From contig JACRDI010000004.1 in the NCBI GenBank assembly GCA_016218665.1, forward strand, positions 1 to 64,000: DNA of 64,000 bases, written 5' to 3'. The position numbers and the translations under genes were made by a program. Origin of the DNA: Desulfovibrio sp. (GTDB lineage Bacteria > Desulfobacterota > Desulfovibrionia > Desulfovibrionales > Desulfovibrionaceae). Below the pieces are notes generated by a model. It saw only the letters and a list, made by a program, of their open reading frames with translations, ran no database searches and was not told the DNA's origin. Numbering within the stretch: position 1 is the first letter of the stretch; every line of letters starts with the position of its first letter. This document shows, one piece after another, positions 29,756 to 42,007 of this stretch.

Positions 29756-30379
29756 TTACTTGCCGACCACGTCGTCGACGTTCTTGCCCTCATCCAGGGC
29801 CTTGGTCTTGTCCTTGATGCGGTTCAGCAGATCGTCCGGGCTTTCCTTGCTCAGAACCTTGGAGAACTGGCTGCGGTAGTTCTTCACCAGGCTCACGCCC
29901 TCCACCACAACGTCATAGACCATCCAATGGTCGCGCTTTATCATGATGTAGTTGATGGGGATGTTCTTGTCCTTCATCACCACCTGGGTGTTGATGAAGG
30001 CCTGGTTGCCCTCGATCTGCTCCTTCTGGTACGTCACCTTCTCGTTGTTGTACTTCTCGATCTTGCGGATGTAGGTCTTCTGCAGAAGCTCGGAGAAGCT
30101 GGCGACGAAGTCGTCCTGCTGCTTGGGGGTGTATTTGTTCCAGTGCTCGGCCAGGGCGCGGCGGGAAAGCTCACGCCAGTCGAAGAAACTGTCGGCCACG
30201 GTGCGCAGCTTGTTCTGGCGCTCCACGCGCTTGGCCGGAGCCTTCAGCGCCGGGTCGGACAGGATGGCGATGACCTTGTCGATGCCGGCCTTGAGACGGT
30301 CCTGGGGCTCCCCGGCGAGGGCCGTGGAGGCGAAGACGAACAGCATCAACAGCGCGAGAAGGCTGGCGATTCTTTTCAT
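29756..30379 (-). CDS. mlaC: MlaC-like phospholipid-binding protein
   Basis: Signal peptide; DWRELSRRALAEHWNKYTPKQQDDFVASFSELLQKTYIRKI; operon context. Confidence 0.9.
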   Translation of the reverse strand: MKRIASLLALLMLFVFASTALAGEPQDRLKAGIDKVIAILSDPALKAPAKRVERQNKLRTVADSFFDWRELSRRALAEHWNKYTPKQQDDFVASFSELLQKTYIRKIEKYNNEKVTYQKEQIEGNQAFINTQVVMKDKNIPINYIMIKRDHWMVYDVVVEGVSLVKNYRSQFSKVLSKESPDDLLNRIKDKTKALDEGKNVDDVVGK

Positions 30380-30416
30380 TGCGGCATGTCCTGTAGGAGA
30401 GAAATACGGCGCGCGT

Positions 30417-30860
30417 CTATACGCCGCCGAAGACATATTTACTGATTAATTCCTCAAGGTCAATAGAGGATTCCGTATCCCGCAGCACGGCACCGGCCTG
30501 GATGGGTTCGCCGCCGCCGCGCGACAGCTTCACGTATTTGTCGCCAATGAGGCCGCTGGTCTTCACCGAGGCGATGGTATCGTCGGTGAGCTTCACGTCC
30601 TTCTTGATGCGCAGGCCCACGGAAGACATGCCGTTCTCCTGGTCGATGCCGATCTTCTCCACGAAGCCCACCTCCACGCCGTACATCTGCACGGGCGCGT
30701 TGACCTTGAGCCCGGTGACGTCGTTGAACTTGGCGGTGATGGAGTAGCTGTCGTCGCCGAACAGATGCACGTTGCCGAGCTTCACGCTCATGTAGGCTAT
30801 GGCCAGGAAGCCCACCAGCACGAACAGGCCCACCTGCGTTTCTTTCGCGTATTTCTTCAT
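30417..30860 (-). CDS. mlaD: MlaD (MCE domain) protein
   Basis: VGLFVLVGFLAIAYMSVKLG...ITAKFNDVTGLKVNAPVQMYGVEVGFVEKI. Confidence 0.92.
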   Translation of the reverse strand: MKKYAKETQVGLFVLVGFLAIAYMSVKLGNVHLFGDDSYSITAKFNDVTGLKVNAPVQMYGVEVGFVEKIGIDQENGMSSVGLRIKKDVKLTDDTIASVKTSGLIGDKYVKLSRGGGEPIQAGAVLRDTESSIDLEELISKYVFGGV

Positions 30861-30917
30861 TCGGCACCTCGCTTGTTGGCCCGGCGCAGCCGGACCGTTG
30901 CAGCACGGCAGACCGGG

Positions 30918-31748
30918 CTATTCGTCCAGGTACTTGCCGCAGTCGCGCTTCATCATCTTCTGGTCAAGGGGCGGCATTGTCAGGCGCGGCGTGCTGCGCT
31001 CCTGGGCCTTGCGGTCCAGGAAGCGGCGCAGATACTCGTCCTGCGTGGCCTCCAGCTCGGCCAGGCCGCCCTGGAACAGCACCCTGCCCGCGCCCAGCAC
31101 CAGCACGTGGTCGGCTATGGCGCGCATGCTGTCCAGGTCGTGGCTCACCACCACCATGGTCATTTCGAAGCTCTTCTTGAGTTCCAGCAGCAGCTGGTCC
31201 AGCTCGGCCGCGGTCACGGGGTCCAGGCCGCTGGTGGGCTCGTCGCAGAAGAGCAGCTGCGGGTCCATGACCATGCCGCGGGCCAGGCCGGCGCGCTTGC
31301 GCATGCCGCCCGAAAGTTCGTTGGGGTAGTAGTCGTAGAAGTCGGCCAGGCCCACCAGGCCCAGCTTGCTCAGCACGCGCTCGCGGATGTCCTTCTCCGG
31401 CAGCCTGGTGTGCTCGCGCAGGGGCAGGGCCACGTTGTCGCCCAGGGTAAGGGAGCCCAGGAGCGCGCCGTCCTGGAAGAGCACGCCCATGCGCTGGCGC
31501 AGGCAGTGCATCCCCCGGCGGTCCAGGGTGTCGATGTCGTGCCCGCCCACCACGATGCGCCCGGCGAGCACCGGGTGCAGCTTGAGGATGTGCTTCACGA
31601 GCGTGCTTTTGCCGCAGCCCGAGCCGCCCAGGATGACGGAGATCTTGCCGCCGGGAAGCACGGCGTCGATGCCGCTGACCACGGCGTGCTCGCCGTAGCC
31701 GATGGTCAGCCCCTCAAGGATGATGTCCGGTGGTGTGTTGGCCTGCAT
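30918..31748 (-). CDS. mlaF: MlaF ABC transporter ATP-binding protein
   Basis: Walker A GGSGCGKSTLVKH, signature LSGGMRKRAGLARG, Walker B LLFCDEPTSGLDP. Confidence 0.93.
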   Translation of the reverse strand: MQANTPPDIILEGLTIGYGEHAVVSGIDAVLPGGKISVILGGSGCGKSTLVKHILKLHPVLAGRIVVGGHDIDTLDRRGMHCLRQRMGVLFQDGALLGSLTLGDNVALPLREHTRLPEKDIRERVLSKLGLVGLADFYDYYPNELSGGMRKRAGLARGMVMDPQLLFCDEPTSGLDPVTAAELDQLLLELKKSFEMTMVVVSHDLDSMRAIADHVLVLGAGRVLFQGGLAELEATQDEYLRRFLDRKAQERSTPRLTMPPLDQKMMKRDCGKYLDE

Positions 31749-31760
31749 TTCCGCTCCGCC

Positions 31761-32567
31761 CTAGAACAGCAGCGAGGTGAGGATGTAGTCGGACAGGAGG
31801 ATGAGCACGCAGGAGGTGACCACCGCCGAGGTGGTGGCCTGGCTCACGGCCTCCGGCCCGACGGAGTCGCGCCGCATGTGCGTGAAGTAGCCCATGTAGC
31901 AGCAGATGGTGCACACCACCACGCCGAACACCAGGGATTTGATGAAGCCGCCGGAGATGTCGCTCATCTTGAGGTAGGCGCTGACGCGGTACCAGTACAC
32001 CCCGGAGTTGCCGCCCAAGAGCAGCACGCCGGTCAGGTAGCCGCCCAGCATGCCCACCAGGTCGAAAAAGGCCGTGAGGATGGGGAAGCAGATGATGCTG
32101 GCGGCCAGCTTGGGGCTCACCAGAAAGCCCAGGGGGTTGATGTCCATGACGCGCAGCGCGTCCACCTGCTCGGAAATGCGCATGACGCCGATCTCGGCGG
32201 TCATGGAGGAGCCGGCCCGACCGGTGATCATGATGGCCGTGAGCACGGGCCCCAGCTCACGCACCAGCGAGAGGCTTACCGCCGCGCCGAGGAAGCCGTC
32301 GGCCCCGAACTTGGCCAGCGCGTAGTACATCTGCAGGCCGATGACCATGCCCGTGAACAGGCTGATGAGCGTGATGACGCTGATGCTCTTGACGCCAATG
32401 AAGTAGATCTGGCGCACGGTCTTGTGGAACTGCCCCCAGGACCGGAAGATGCGGCCGAAGGCCTCCAGGAAGAACAGGAACATGGCCCCCGCCTCGCCCA
32501 CCAGGCGCAAGGCGGCGTCGCCCAGGCGGGCGACTGGCGGAAGTGCGGCGCGTCTTCCCTCGATCAT
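31761..32567 (-). CDS. mlaE: MlaE ABC transporter permease
   Basis: RELGPVLTAIMITGRAGSSMTAEIGVMRISEQVDALRVM is the MlaE signature. Confidence 0.95.
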   Translation of the reverse strand: MIEGRRAALPPVARLGDAALRLVGEAGAMFLFFLEAFGRIFRSWGQFHKTVRQIYFIGVKSISVITLISLFTGMVIGLQMYYALAKFGADGFLGAAVSLSLVRELGPVLTAIMITGRAGSSMTAEIGVMRISEQVDALRVMDINPLGFLVSPKLAASIICFPILTAFFDLVGMLGGYLTGVLLLGGNSGVYWYRVSAYLKMSDISGGFIKSLVFGVVVCTICCYMGYFTHMRRDSVGPEAVSQATTSAVVTSCVLILLSDYILTSLLF

Positions 32568-32779
32568 GGGCGGTGGTTCCCCCTTTCCCGGCCCGCGCGG
32601 CGCGGATCAGGCGAATGGACGGCCCCGTAGGGGCGATGCAATTGCCGTGGGCTGCAAATCCGTAACACAGCCCCCCGCCCCAGGCAAGTTTTTGCCAGGC
32701 GGCACAGGCATTTTAAACAATTCCGGGGGGAAACAGGCCCCTCGCTCCCGCTTTTTTTCCTGCCCGCTCGCGCCGGCCG

Positions 32780-33445
32780 CTACTGGCCGTCCTCGCTCCC
32801 GTCATCCGCCGGAGGATCGGCGTCGATCTTCGGCAGATTCTTGCGCGAGCCGTTCTTGCGCTCCCACCAGGCCTGGTCCGGCCCCAGGAACCACCAGTCC
32901 GTGTGGTCGGTCTCCAGGATCGTCCGGGCGAGCTCCTGGCCCTCCGGCGTGCGCAGGCGCTGGCTCGCCGCGGCCAGCCACTTGTCCGCGTAGGCGTTGC
33001 CCAGGTCGCTCTGCTCCTTCAGGTTCAGCATCAGGTCCAGCTGGTCGGCGTCCTGGGCCAGCCTGGCCTCCACGGTCGCCGTCTCCTCCAGCTCCTCCCA
33101 CATGGGCATGAGATCCGGCCCCAGCCCCGTGCCGGACAGGCAGTCGGCCAGGGCCTGCGTGCGCGTGCTGGTGTTGTAGATGCGGTTCACGTAGTTGAAG
33201 TCGCCGGTGCGCGCCTCGTGCAGGTCGTGGAACAGGCACAAAAGCGCGGTGCGCTCCTTGTTTGCCCCGGCCATCTGCGCCAGCACAAAGCCGATGACCG
33301 CCGTGCGGAAGGAGTGCTCGGCCACGTTCTCCTGGCCGGTGCCCAGAAACTGGTAGCCGCTGCGCGGAGTTCTGCGCAGCATGCCGCACTCGTTCAAGAA
33401 ATCCACCAGGCGGGTGATGCGCGAACGGGAATCGAGTCGTGACAT
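32780..33445 (-). CDS. HD domain (YfbR-like) phosphohydrolase
   Basis: VAEHSFRTAVIG...LCLFHDLHEARTGDFNYVNR. Confidence 0.85.
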   Translation of the reverse strand: MSRLDSRSRITRLVDFLNECGMLRRTPRSGYQFLGTGQENVAEHSFRTAVIGFVLAQMAGANKERTALLCLFHDLHEARTGDFNYVNRIYNTSTRTQALADCLSGTGLGPDLMPMWEELEETATVEARLAQDADQLDLMLNLKEQSDLGNAYADKWLAAASQRLRTPEGQELARTILETDHTDWWFLGPDQAWWERKNGSRKNLPKIDADPPADDGSEDGQ

Positions 33446-33574
33446 GGGTGGTTGGGCCTCCGGCGCTTCCGGCAAGGTATGGACGATGCGCCCTGCGCTC
33501 CCGTGGCGGAGCGGTTTCAAACCGTTTCGGCTGTTATCGGCCAAAGTGAGATTATGCGCCCAGTTTCTGCGGGC

Positions 33575-33719
33575 GGGGCAGTCTCCCAAAGACGGCTTGC
33601 GTTCCCAGGCCAGGAAGGATTCGATTCCGGGCCGGGGAGCGTACTTGTATGGTACAGTCCTGGCCCGGAACCGGAGCGTGACGCCGCACGGAAGCGCAGG
33701 ACGCTTTGGAGGCTGCCCC
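33575..33719 (-). repeat. Long imperfect palindromic element, copy A (dispersed repeat / candidate structured RNA or MITE-like)
   Basis: Terminal inverted repeats GGGGCAGTCTCCCAAAGACGGCTTGCGTTCC / GGAAGCGCAGGACGCTTTGGAGGCTGCCCC; central hairpin TTCCGGGCC/GGCCCGGAA; apical motif shared with 42008-42160. Confidence 0.7.
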
Positions 33720-33726
33720 CCGATGC

Positions 33727-34920
33727 CTAGGTGCGGTAGTCAGCGTTGATCTCGATGTAGCGCTTGGTCAGGTCCGAGGCCAGGAGCGTGAACGAGCCCC
33801 TGCCGCCGCCAAGGTCGAGGGCGATCTCCACGTCCTGGTGGCGCATGATGGGCGCCAGCAGGGCGTCCAGGTCCTCCGGCGCGGGCTGGCCCTTCTCGAA
33901 GACGAGGATGCCGCCGATTCTGAGCACCACGGCCTCGGGATCGAAGTCCGCCCCGCTGCGGCCCAGCGCCGCAACGATACGTCCCCAGTTGGGATCGCAG
34001 CCGAAGAGCGCGGTCTTGACCAGGGGCGAGTTGCCGATGGCCCGTGCGGCCAGCTCGGCCTGGGCGTTGCTCCTGGCGCCCGTCACCGCGATGTGCGCCA
34101 CCTTGGTGCCGCCCTCGGCGTCCTGCACGATGCGGTAGGACAGCTCCTGGCAGATCCTGGTCACGCAGTCGCGCAGCAGCCTTATGGACTTGGCGTCGCG
34201 CGCGGCCACGCGGGAGGCCCCGTTGGCCAGGGCCAGCACGGTGTCGTTGGTGCTGGTGTCGCCGTCAACGGTCAGCGCGTTGAAGGAACGGTCCGCCGCG
34301 AAGGAGAGGATCTGCTGCCAGTCCGTGGGCTCCACGTCGGCGTCGGTGATGACGAAGCCGAGCATGGTGGCCATTTTGGGCGAAATCATGCCCGCGCCCT
34401 TGCACATGCCCAGCACCCGCACCTCGCCCCCGGGCAGGGCGATGGTCTTGGCCGAAAGCTTGGGAAAGGTGTCGGTGGTCATCATGGCCTTGGCCACGTC
34501 CATGGCCGTGGCCTTGCCCAGGCTCGCGGCCAGCTGCGGGGCGGCCGCGGCCCACTTGTCCATCTTGAGCTGCGCGCCGATGACCCCGGTGGAGGTGGGC
34601 AGCACGTCGCGCGCGTCGATGTTGAAGCCCTTGGCGGCCTTGGCGGCGATCTTGAGGGTCTCGCGGCAGTTGGCCAGCCCTTCGGCCCCGGTGCAGGCGT
34701 TGGCCTGGCCGGAGTTGACCAGGAGGGCGCGGGCCAGGGGGCGCCCGCCCAGCAGCTCCCTGCACACCAGCACCGGCGCCGCCTGGAAGCGGTTGGTGGT
34801 GAACACGCCCGCGGCGGACGCTTCGCCGCTGCTCACGATGATCCCCAGGTCATTGCGGTCGGGCCGCTTGAAGCCCGCCGCGGCCACGCCGAAGCTGTAT
34901 CCCTTGGGCACGATGGTCAT
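33727..34920 (-). CDS. argJ: Bifunctional glutamate N-acetyltransferase/amino-acid acetyltransferase
   Basis: TTNRFQAAPV, NSGQANACTG, LPTSTGVIG self-processing site. Confidence 0.95.
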   Translation of the reverse strand: MTIVPKGYSFGVAAAGFKRPDRNDLGIIVSSGEASAAGVFTTNRFQAAPVLVCRELLGGRPLARALLVNSGQANACTGAEGLANCRETLKIAAKAAKGFNIDARDVLPTSTGVIGAQLKMDKWAAAAPQLAASLGKATAMDVAKAMMTTDTFPKLSAKTIALPGGEVRVLGMCKGAGMISPKMATMLGFVITDADVEPTDWQQILSFAADRSFNALTVDGDTSTNDTVLALANGASRVAARDAKSIRLLRDCVTRICQELSYRIVQDAEGGTKVAHIAVTGARSNAQAELAARAIGNSPLVKTALFGCDPNWGRIVAALGRSGADFDPEAVVLRIGGILVFEKGQPAPEDLDALLAPIMRHQDVEIALDLGGGRGSFTLLASDLTKRYIEINADYRT

Positions 34921-35006
34921 GGGCGCTCCTCCCGGAAAAAAAGATGCGTCGCGGCCGGGTGTTTCCCGCCGCGCATGGGATGCCCTAGCACAGGCCGGGC
35001 CGGGTT

Positions 35007-36308
35007 TCAAAGGCTGCGTTGGGCGGCCAGGACCTGGGGCGGCAGTTCCGCCGCGCGGGGTTCGTACTGGGTGACGCGGTTTCTGCCCGCGCTCTTGGAG
35101 CGGTAGAGCATGCGGTCGGCCTCGCGCAGCATCTCGTCCAGGGAGAGCCCCGGCTCGCCGCACAGGCCAATGCTCACCGTGTAGGAGATGCGCTCCTCGC
35201 CGAAGATGACCGGGGTGGCCTCGAAGGTGGCGCGCAGGTCCTCGAACAGCAGCCGGGCCCTGTCGGCGTCCATGTCCGAGGCGAGCACGCAGAACTCCTC
35301 GCCCCCCAGGCGGGCCACGATGTCCGACACGCGGAAGCGCGAGGCCAGAAGCGCGGCCATCTGCCTGAGCACGGCGTCGCCGGCTTCGTGGCCCAGGGTG
35401 TCGTTGATGTTCTTGAAGTGGTCGATGTCGAGCATGGCCACGGTGACGGGCTGGCTGCGCCGGGCAAGCAGCGCATGCAGCTGCGCCCCGGCGGAGAAGA
35501 AGTAGCGCCGGTTGTACATCCGGGTGAGGAAGTCCTTTTCGGCCATGTCGCGCACCTGGGCGATGTGGTCGAGCATCTCCAGGTTCTGGGTGATGCGCGT
35601 GTAGAACTCCTCGACCAGGAAGGGCTTGTTCAGGTAGTCGTTGGCGCCGCACTTGATGAACCGGGCCGAAAGCCTGGCCCCGCCCACGGCCGAGACGCCG
35701 ATGACGGCCATGACGTCCTTGCCGTGGCGGCGGCGTATCTCCCGCGTGAGCGCGAAGCCGTCCATGCCGGGCATGCTGTAGTCCACCATCACCAGGCGGG
35801 TGTCGGGGTGCTCCTCCAGCCGGGCCAGGGCTTCCTCGCCGCTGGCGGCCTCCAGCACGTGGTAGCGGTGCGCGGCCAGCAGCCGGCGCACGGCGTGGCG
35901 GTAGCTGCGGGAGTCGTCCACCACGAGGATCTTGTTGCCGGGGTTGTCGCGCAGGCGGGCAAGCAGCTGCACCACATAGTCCACGTTCTCCTGGCCGTCC
36001 TTGAGCACGTAGTCCACGATGTGCCGGTTCCAGAAGCTCTCGCGCATGGCGTCGGAAATGTCGGCGGTGAAGACGATCACCGGGACGTGGTGCTCCAGCA
36101 CCAGGTCCACGGCCTCGCCCTTGGGGGCGTCGGGCAGGTTTATGTCGATGAGGGCGGCGAGATACTCCGCGCCCTCCGCGAGCAGGGCGCGCGCCTCGGC
36201 GAGGTCGTGGGCCACGTGGACCAAGAAGCCGAGGTCAAGGCTGACGCGCTTGGCCACCAGGGCGGCGAAGGAGCGGCTGTCCTCGACGATGAGCACTTTG
36301 AGCATCAA
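35007..36308 (-). CDS. Two-receiver-domain (REC-REC) GGDEF diguanylate cyclase
   Basis: Two REC regions (LIVEDSRSF...; LVVDDSRSYRH...VDYSMPGMDG) then LDIDHFKNINDTLGHEAGD and RLGGEEF. Confidence 0.92.
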   Translation of the reverse strand: MMLKVLIVEDSRSFAALVAKRVSLDLGFLVHVAHDLAEARALLAEGAEYLAALIDINLPDAPKGEAVDLVLEHHVPVIVFTADISDAMRESFWNRHIVDYVLKDGQENVDYVVQLLARLRDNPGNKILVVDDSRSYRHAVRRLLAAHRYHVLEAASGEEALARLEEHPDTRLVMVDYSMPGMDGFALTREIRRRHGKDVMAVIGVSAVGGARLSARFIKCGANDYLNKPFLVEEFYTRITQNLEMLDHIAQVRDMAEKDFLTRMYNRRYFFSAGAQLHALLARRSQPVTVAMLDIDHFKNINDTLGHEAGDAVLRQMAALLASRFRVSDIVARLGGEEFCVLASDMDADRARLLFEDLRATFEATPVIFGEERISYTVSIGLCGEPGLSLDEMLREADRMLYRSKSAGRNRVTQYEPRAAELPPQVLAAQRSL

Positions 36309-36447
36309 GCACCCCCGGCGTTGCGGCGTCGGCCAAGGCCCGGAGACAGGGGAGTTCTTCCGGGCGCCGACACTGTCGCCTTGCCGCCCCTAGCATACTG
36401 TCAGTATGGGTACAAGCAGGGGAAAGCCCCATTCGGAATGGGAAAAT

Positions 36448-39000
<2,553 letters not shown>

Positions 39001-39315
39001 GGGCGAAGGCTCCTCGAAGCCGGGCGGGGCTTTCCGCCGGCGGATTATGTCGTCAGGCCGGACCGGGGAGGACTCTCTCCGGGCGGGTCATCGTGCGTGG
39101 CGCGGCAGGGGCCAGGCCCCCGGCGGCGACGCAGGGGGTGTTCTCGGATATTTCCGGGGCCGCGTCAAATTTACGCTTGGAGATAACGCCCAAGCGGCGT
39201 TCGTCAAGGCGCAAGGGGGCGATTTTCCTTGCCGGGCGTCCGCAAAGCCCGCCGGGCCGGAACCGCGCGCCGCGCGCGCCTGCCTGTTCCGGGCGGCCGT
39301 CACTCCGGACGGCCA

Positions 39316-40542
39316 TCACTTCTGACGGATGATCTCCAGCCAGTGCCCCACCCTGGCCCCGCGCGGAGCCGTGGCCAAAAGCTGCATGACGCAGCCGCTG
39401 CACCCGGTGAGCACGTAGGCGGGCGTCACCTCCGGCGCGGCGGAAAAGCCCAGGGCCGTGTCCAGCGACTCCCAGCAGGAGGCGCCCACGCGGGCGGAGA
39501 GCTCCGGCGCGGAGAGCTGCATGACGCCGCCGAAGCCGCAGCAGCCGCCCCCCGCCGGCGTGCGCAGCCGCGGGCCCAGAAGCGAGGACAGCAGCCGGAA
39601 ATCATGGTCCGCGGCCTCCGCGTGGCAGGGCCGGTGGTACCCGACTATTGCTGGCGCGCCGCGCCCGGCCTTGGCCTTGGCGCCTTCCAGCAGCGCGGAG
39701 AGCGGCACGAGGGAGGCGGCCCAGGCCGCGGCCTCGGCTTCGTCGGCGAAGAGGCCGCCGTCCGCGCCGGGCCCGGCGTAGTCCGCCAGGCCCTTGCGGC
39801 AGGTGGCGCAGTAGGTGGCGAGAAGCGGCCGCCCGGCCTCGCGCCAGGCCGCGATGTTCTCCGCCCGCGCCTGCGCCTGCTCTTGCGGCAGTCCGGCCAC
39901 GCCGAGGGTGCTGCCGCAGCAGGAGAAGCGCGGCTCGGCGAGGTGCGCGCCCAGGCCCTTCAAGAGCAGCCGGGCGGTCTCGCCCCAGGCCGCGCGCGGC
40001 CCCCTGCCCACGCAGCCGTCGAACAGCGCCACGGGCCTGTCGCCGTATCGGGCGCGGAAGGCCTGCACGGGAAATGCGGCGATGGCGAGCCAGGGCGCGA
40101 GGCCGTTTCCGGGCCGCAGCCCCTTGAGGCCCTTGAGGGCCAGGCCGAACTGCGCGGGCACGAAGGTGTCCACAAAGGCCTGGGGAGCAAGGGCCGCGCC
40201 CTTGGCCGCCAGCGACCAGTAGGGCCCCAGGCGGGTGATCCACTGCTTCCACAGCCATTGGCGGAAATCAGGATGCGCGGCGCGCATGGCGGCCATGAGG
40301 GCGGGCACCTGGACGCCCTGGGGGCAGAGCTTCTCGCAGCGGCCGCAGGCCAGGCACAGCCCCGTGAGGGCGGCCACGTCCCCCTCGGCGAGCCTGGCCG
40401 CGTCGAATTTGCTCGGCCCCGCGAGCAGGGCCTTTGCCCGGGGGGAAAGCTCCTCCCGGCCGGTGGCCTCAAGCAGCGGGCAGCCCTCCAGGCAGCAGCC
40501 GCACAGCACGCACTCGCGCCGATCAGGGGAATCCGGGGGCAC
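39316..40542 (-). CDS. (Fe-S)-binding oxidoreductase subunit, GlcF-like
   Basis: Two 4Fe-4S motifs (CVLCGCCLEGCP; CLACGRCEKLCP) and CCG domains (CCGFGG); GTG start proposed; overlaps the downstream end of the GlcD-like gene. Confidence 0.85.
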   Translation of the reverse strand: MPPDSPDRRECVLCGCCLEGCPLLEATGREELSPRAKALLAGPSKFDAARLAEGDVAALTGLCLACGRCEKLCPQGVQVPALMAAMRAAHPDFRQWLWKQWITRLGPYWSLAAKGAALAPQAFVDTFVPAQFGLALKGLKGLRPGNGLAPWLAIAAFPVQAFRARYGDRPVALFDGCVGRGPRAAWGETARLLLKGLGAHLAEPRFSCCGSTLGVAGLPQEQAQARAENIAAWREAGRPLLATYCATCRKGLADYAGPGADGGLFADEAEAAAWAASLVPLSALLEGAKAKAGRGAPAIVGYHRPCHAEAADHDFRLLSSLLGPRLRTPAGGGCCGFGGVMQLSAPELSARVGASCWESLDTALGFSAAPEVTPAYVLTGCSGCVMQLLATAPRGARVGHWLEIIRQK

Positions 40543-40544
40543 TT

Positions 40545-41966
40545 CTACCACCCCTTGCCGGGATTGAGGATGCCGGAGGGATCGAAGACCCCCTTTATGC
40601 CCGCCATGAGGGCGCGCTCCTCCTCGCCCAGCTGCCAGGGCACGTAGGGCCCCTTGGTGATGCCCGTGCCGTGCTCGCCCGAGAGGGTGCCGCCCAGGCT
40701 CAGGGTCAGCCGGAACACGGCCTCCTTGCAGGCCTTGGCCCGGGCGCGCTGGTCCGCGTCGGCCGCGTCGTACACGATGTTCACGTGGATGTTGCCGTCG
40801 CCCAGGTGGCCGTAGCACACCACGTGTATGCCCTGCTCCGCGCCGATGGCCTGGAAGCCCTCCACGGCCTCCACGGTCCTGCCGCGCGGCACGGCCACGT
40901 CCTCGCCCAGCTTGTCCGGCCCGAGGCGGAACACCGCCGGGCTCACCAGCCGGCGCAGCTCCCACAGGGGCTCCTCCTCGGCCGGGCCAAGGCCCTTCAG
41001 CAGGCACAGGGGCGTGGAGCCGGCCAGGGCCCCCTCCACGCGCGAGAGCTCCGCCGCCAGGGCCGACCTGCTGCCGTCCACCTTGAGCACCAGCACGGCC
41101 TTTGTCGCGCCCTCCCCATCCGGGCTGGCCGGCCAGGGCACGTCCTTGATCTGGCCGATGCCCCAGCAGGCCTTGGCGTCCAGGAACTCCATGGCCGTGG
41201 GCAGAATGCCCGCGCGGAACACCTCCCGGGCTCCTTCCAGCGCCTCCCCAAGCGAGCCGAAGGCCGCCAGCACCGTGGCCGAGCCCTCGGGCAGGGGCAG
41301 CAGCTTCAAGGTCAATTTCGTGAAAATGCCCAGGGTGCCGCAGGAGCCCACGAACAGCCGCGCCAGGTCGAGGCCCACCACGTTCTTGTGGGTGCGGCCG
41401 CCCGCGTTGACGATTTTACCGCCCGGCAGCACGGCCCGCACGCCCAGCACGTAATCGCGCGTGACACCGTACTTGACCGCGCGCATGCCGCCCGCGCAGG
41501 TGGCCACGTTGCCGCCCAGGGTCGATATCTTGAGGCTGGCCGGGTCCGGCGGGTAGAAGAGCTTCCGTTTCTGCACCAGGGCCTGGAACTGGGCGGTGAC
41601 CACGCCGGGCTCCACCTCGGCGCAGAAGTCCTCGCTGTCCACGTCGAGCACCGTGTCCATGAGCAGGCAGCTCACCACCACGCCGCCGAAGGCAGGCACC
41701 GCGCCGCCGCTCATGCCCGTGCCGCGCGCCCGTGGCACGATGGGCACGCCCTCGGCCTGGGCCCAGCGCAGAAGCTCCACCATCTGCTCTTCCGTCCGCG
41801 GCCGCACCACGGCCCAGGGCATCCCCGCGCGCCGGCTGGAATCCGCGCCGTACACGGCCATCTCCGCCGGGGCCACGGTCAGCCCCTCGCCGGGGAAGAG
41901 GCCTTCGAGGAAGCGCAGGTGCGCGGGGGTGAGGCCCGAAACGAGGGAGGTGGCGAGCTGTGTCAT
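40545..41966 (-). CDS. FAD-binding oxidase (GlcD/D-lactate dehydrogenase-like)
   Basis: IVPRARGTGMSGGAVP, GGNVATCAGGMRAVKYGVTRDYVLG, HLGDGNIHVN; start MTQLATSL at 41966. Confidence 0.92.
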   Translation of the reverse strand: MTQLATSLVSGLTPAHLRFLEGLFPGEGLTVAPAEMAVYGADSSRRAGMPWAVVRPRTEEQMVELLRWAQAEGVPIVPRARGTGMSGGAVPAFGGVVVSCLLMDTVLDVDSEDFCAEVEPGVVTAQFQALVQKRKLFYPPDPASLKISTLGGNVATCAGGMRAVKYGVTRDYVLGVRAVLPGGKIVNAGGRTHKNVVGLDLARLFVGSCGTLGIFTKLTLKLLPLPEGSATVLAAFGSLGEALEGAREVFRAGILPTAMEFLDAKACWGIGQIKDVPWPASPDGEGATKAVLVLKVDGSRSALAAELSRVEGALAGSTPLCLLKGLGPAEEEPLWELRRLVSPAVFRLGPDKLGEDVAVPRGRTVEAVEGFQAIGAEQGIHVVCYGHLGDGNIHVNIVYDAADADQRARAKACKEAVFRLTLSLGGTLSGEHGTGITKGPYVPWQLGEEERALMAGIKGVFDPSGILNPGKGW

Positions 41967-42007
41967 GGCATGCGTCCGAGGATGCTTGTAGCCTTTGCGG
42001 TGCGGGT

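Noticed and set aside
33985-35652. Upstream extension of the argJ frame to 641 aa
   Set aside because: The extension beyond 34920 reads antisense-like/out-of-frame through the GGDEF gene and shows no domain; the ArgJ start MTIVPKGYSFG at 34920 is clear.
39053-39403. 116-aa ORF upstream of secA considered as a SecM-like arrest peptide
   Set aside because: No signal peptide or recognisable arrest motif, and it overlaps the 3' end of the Fe-S protein gene; location alone is insufficient.
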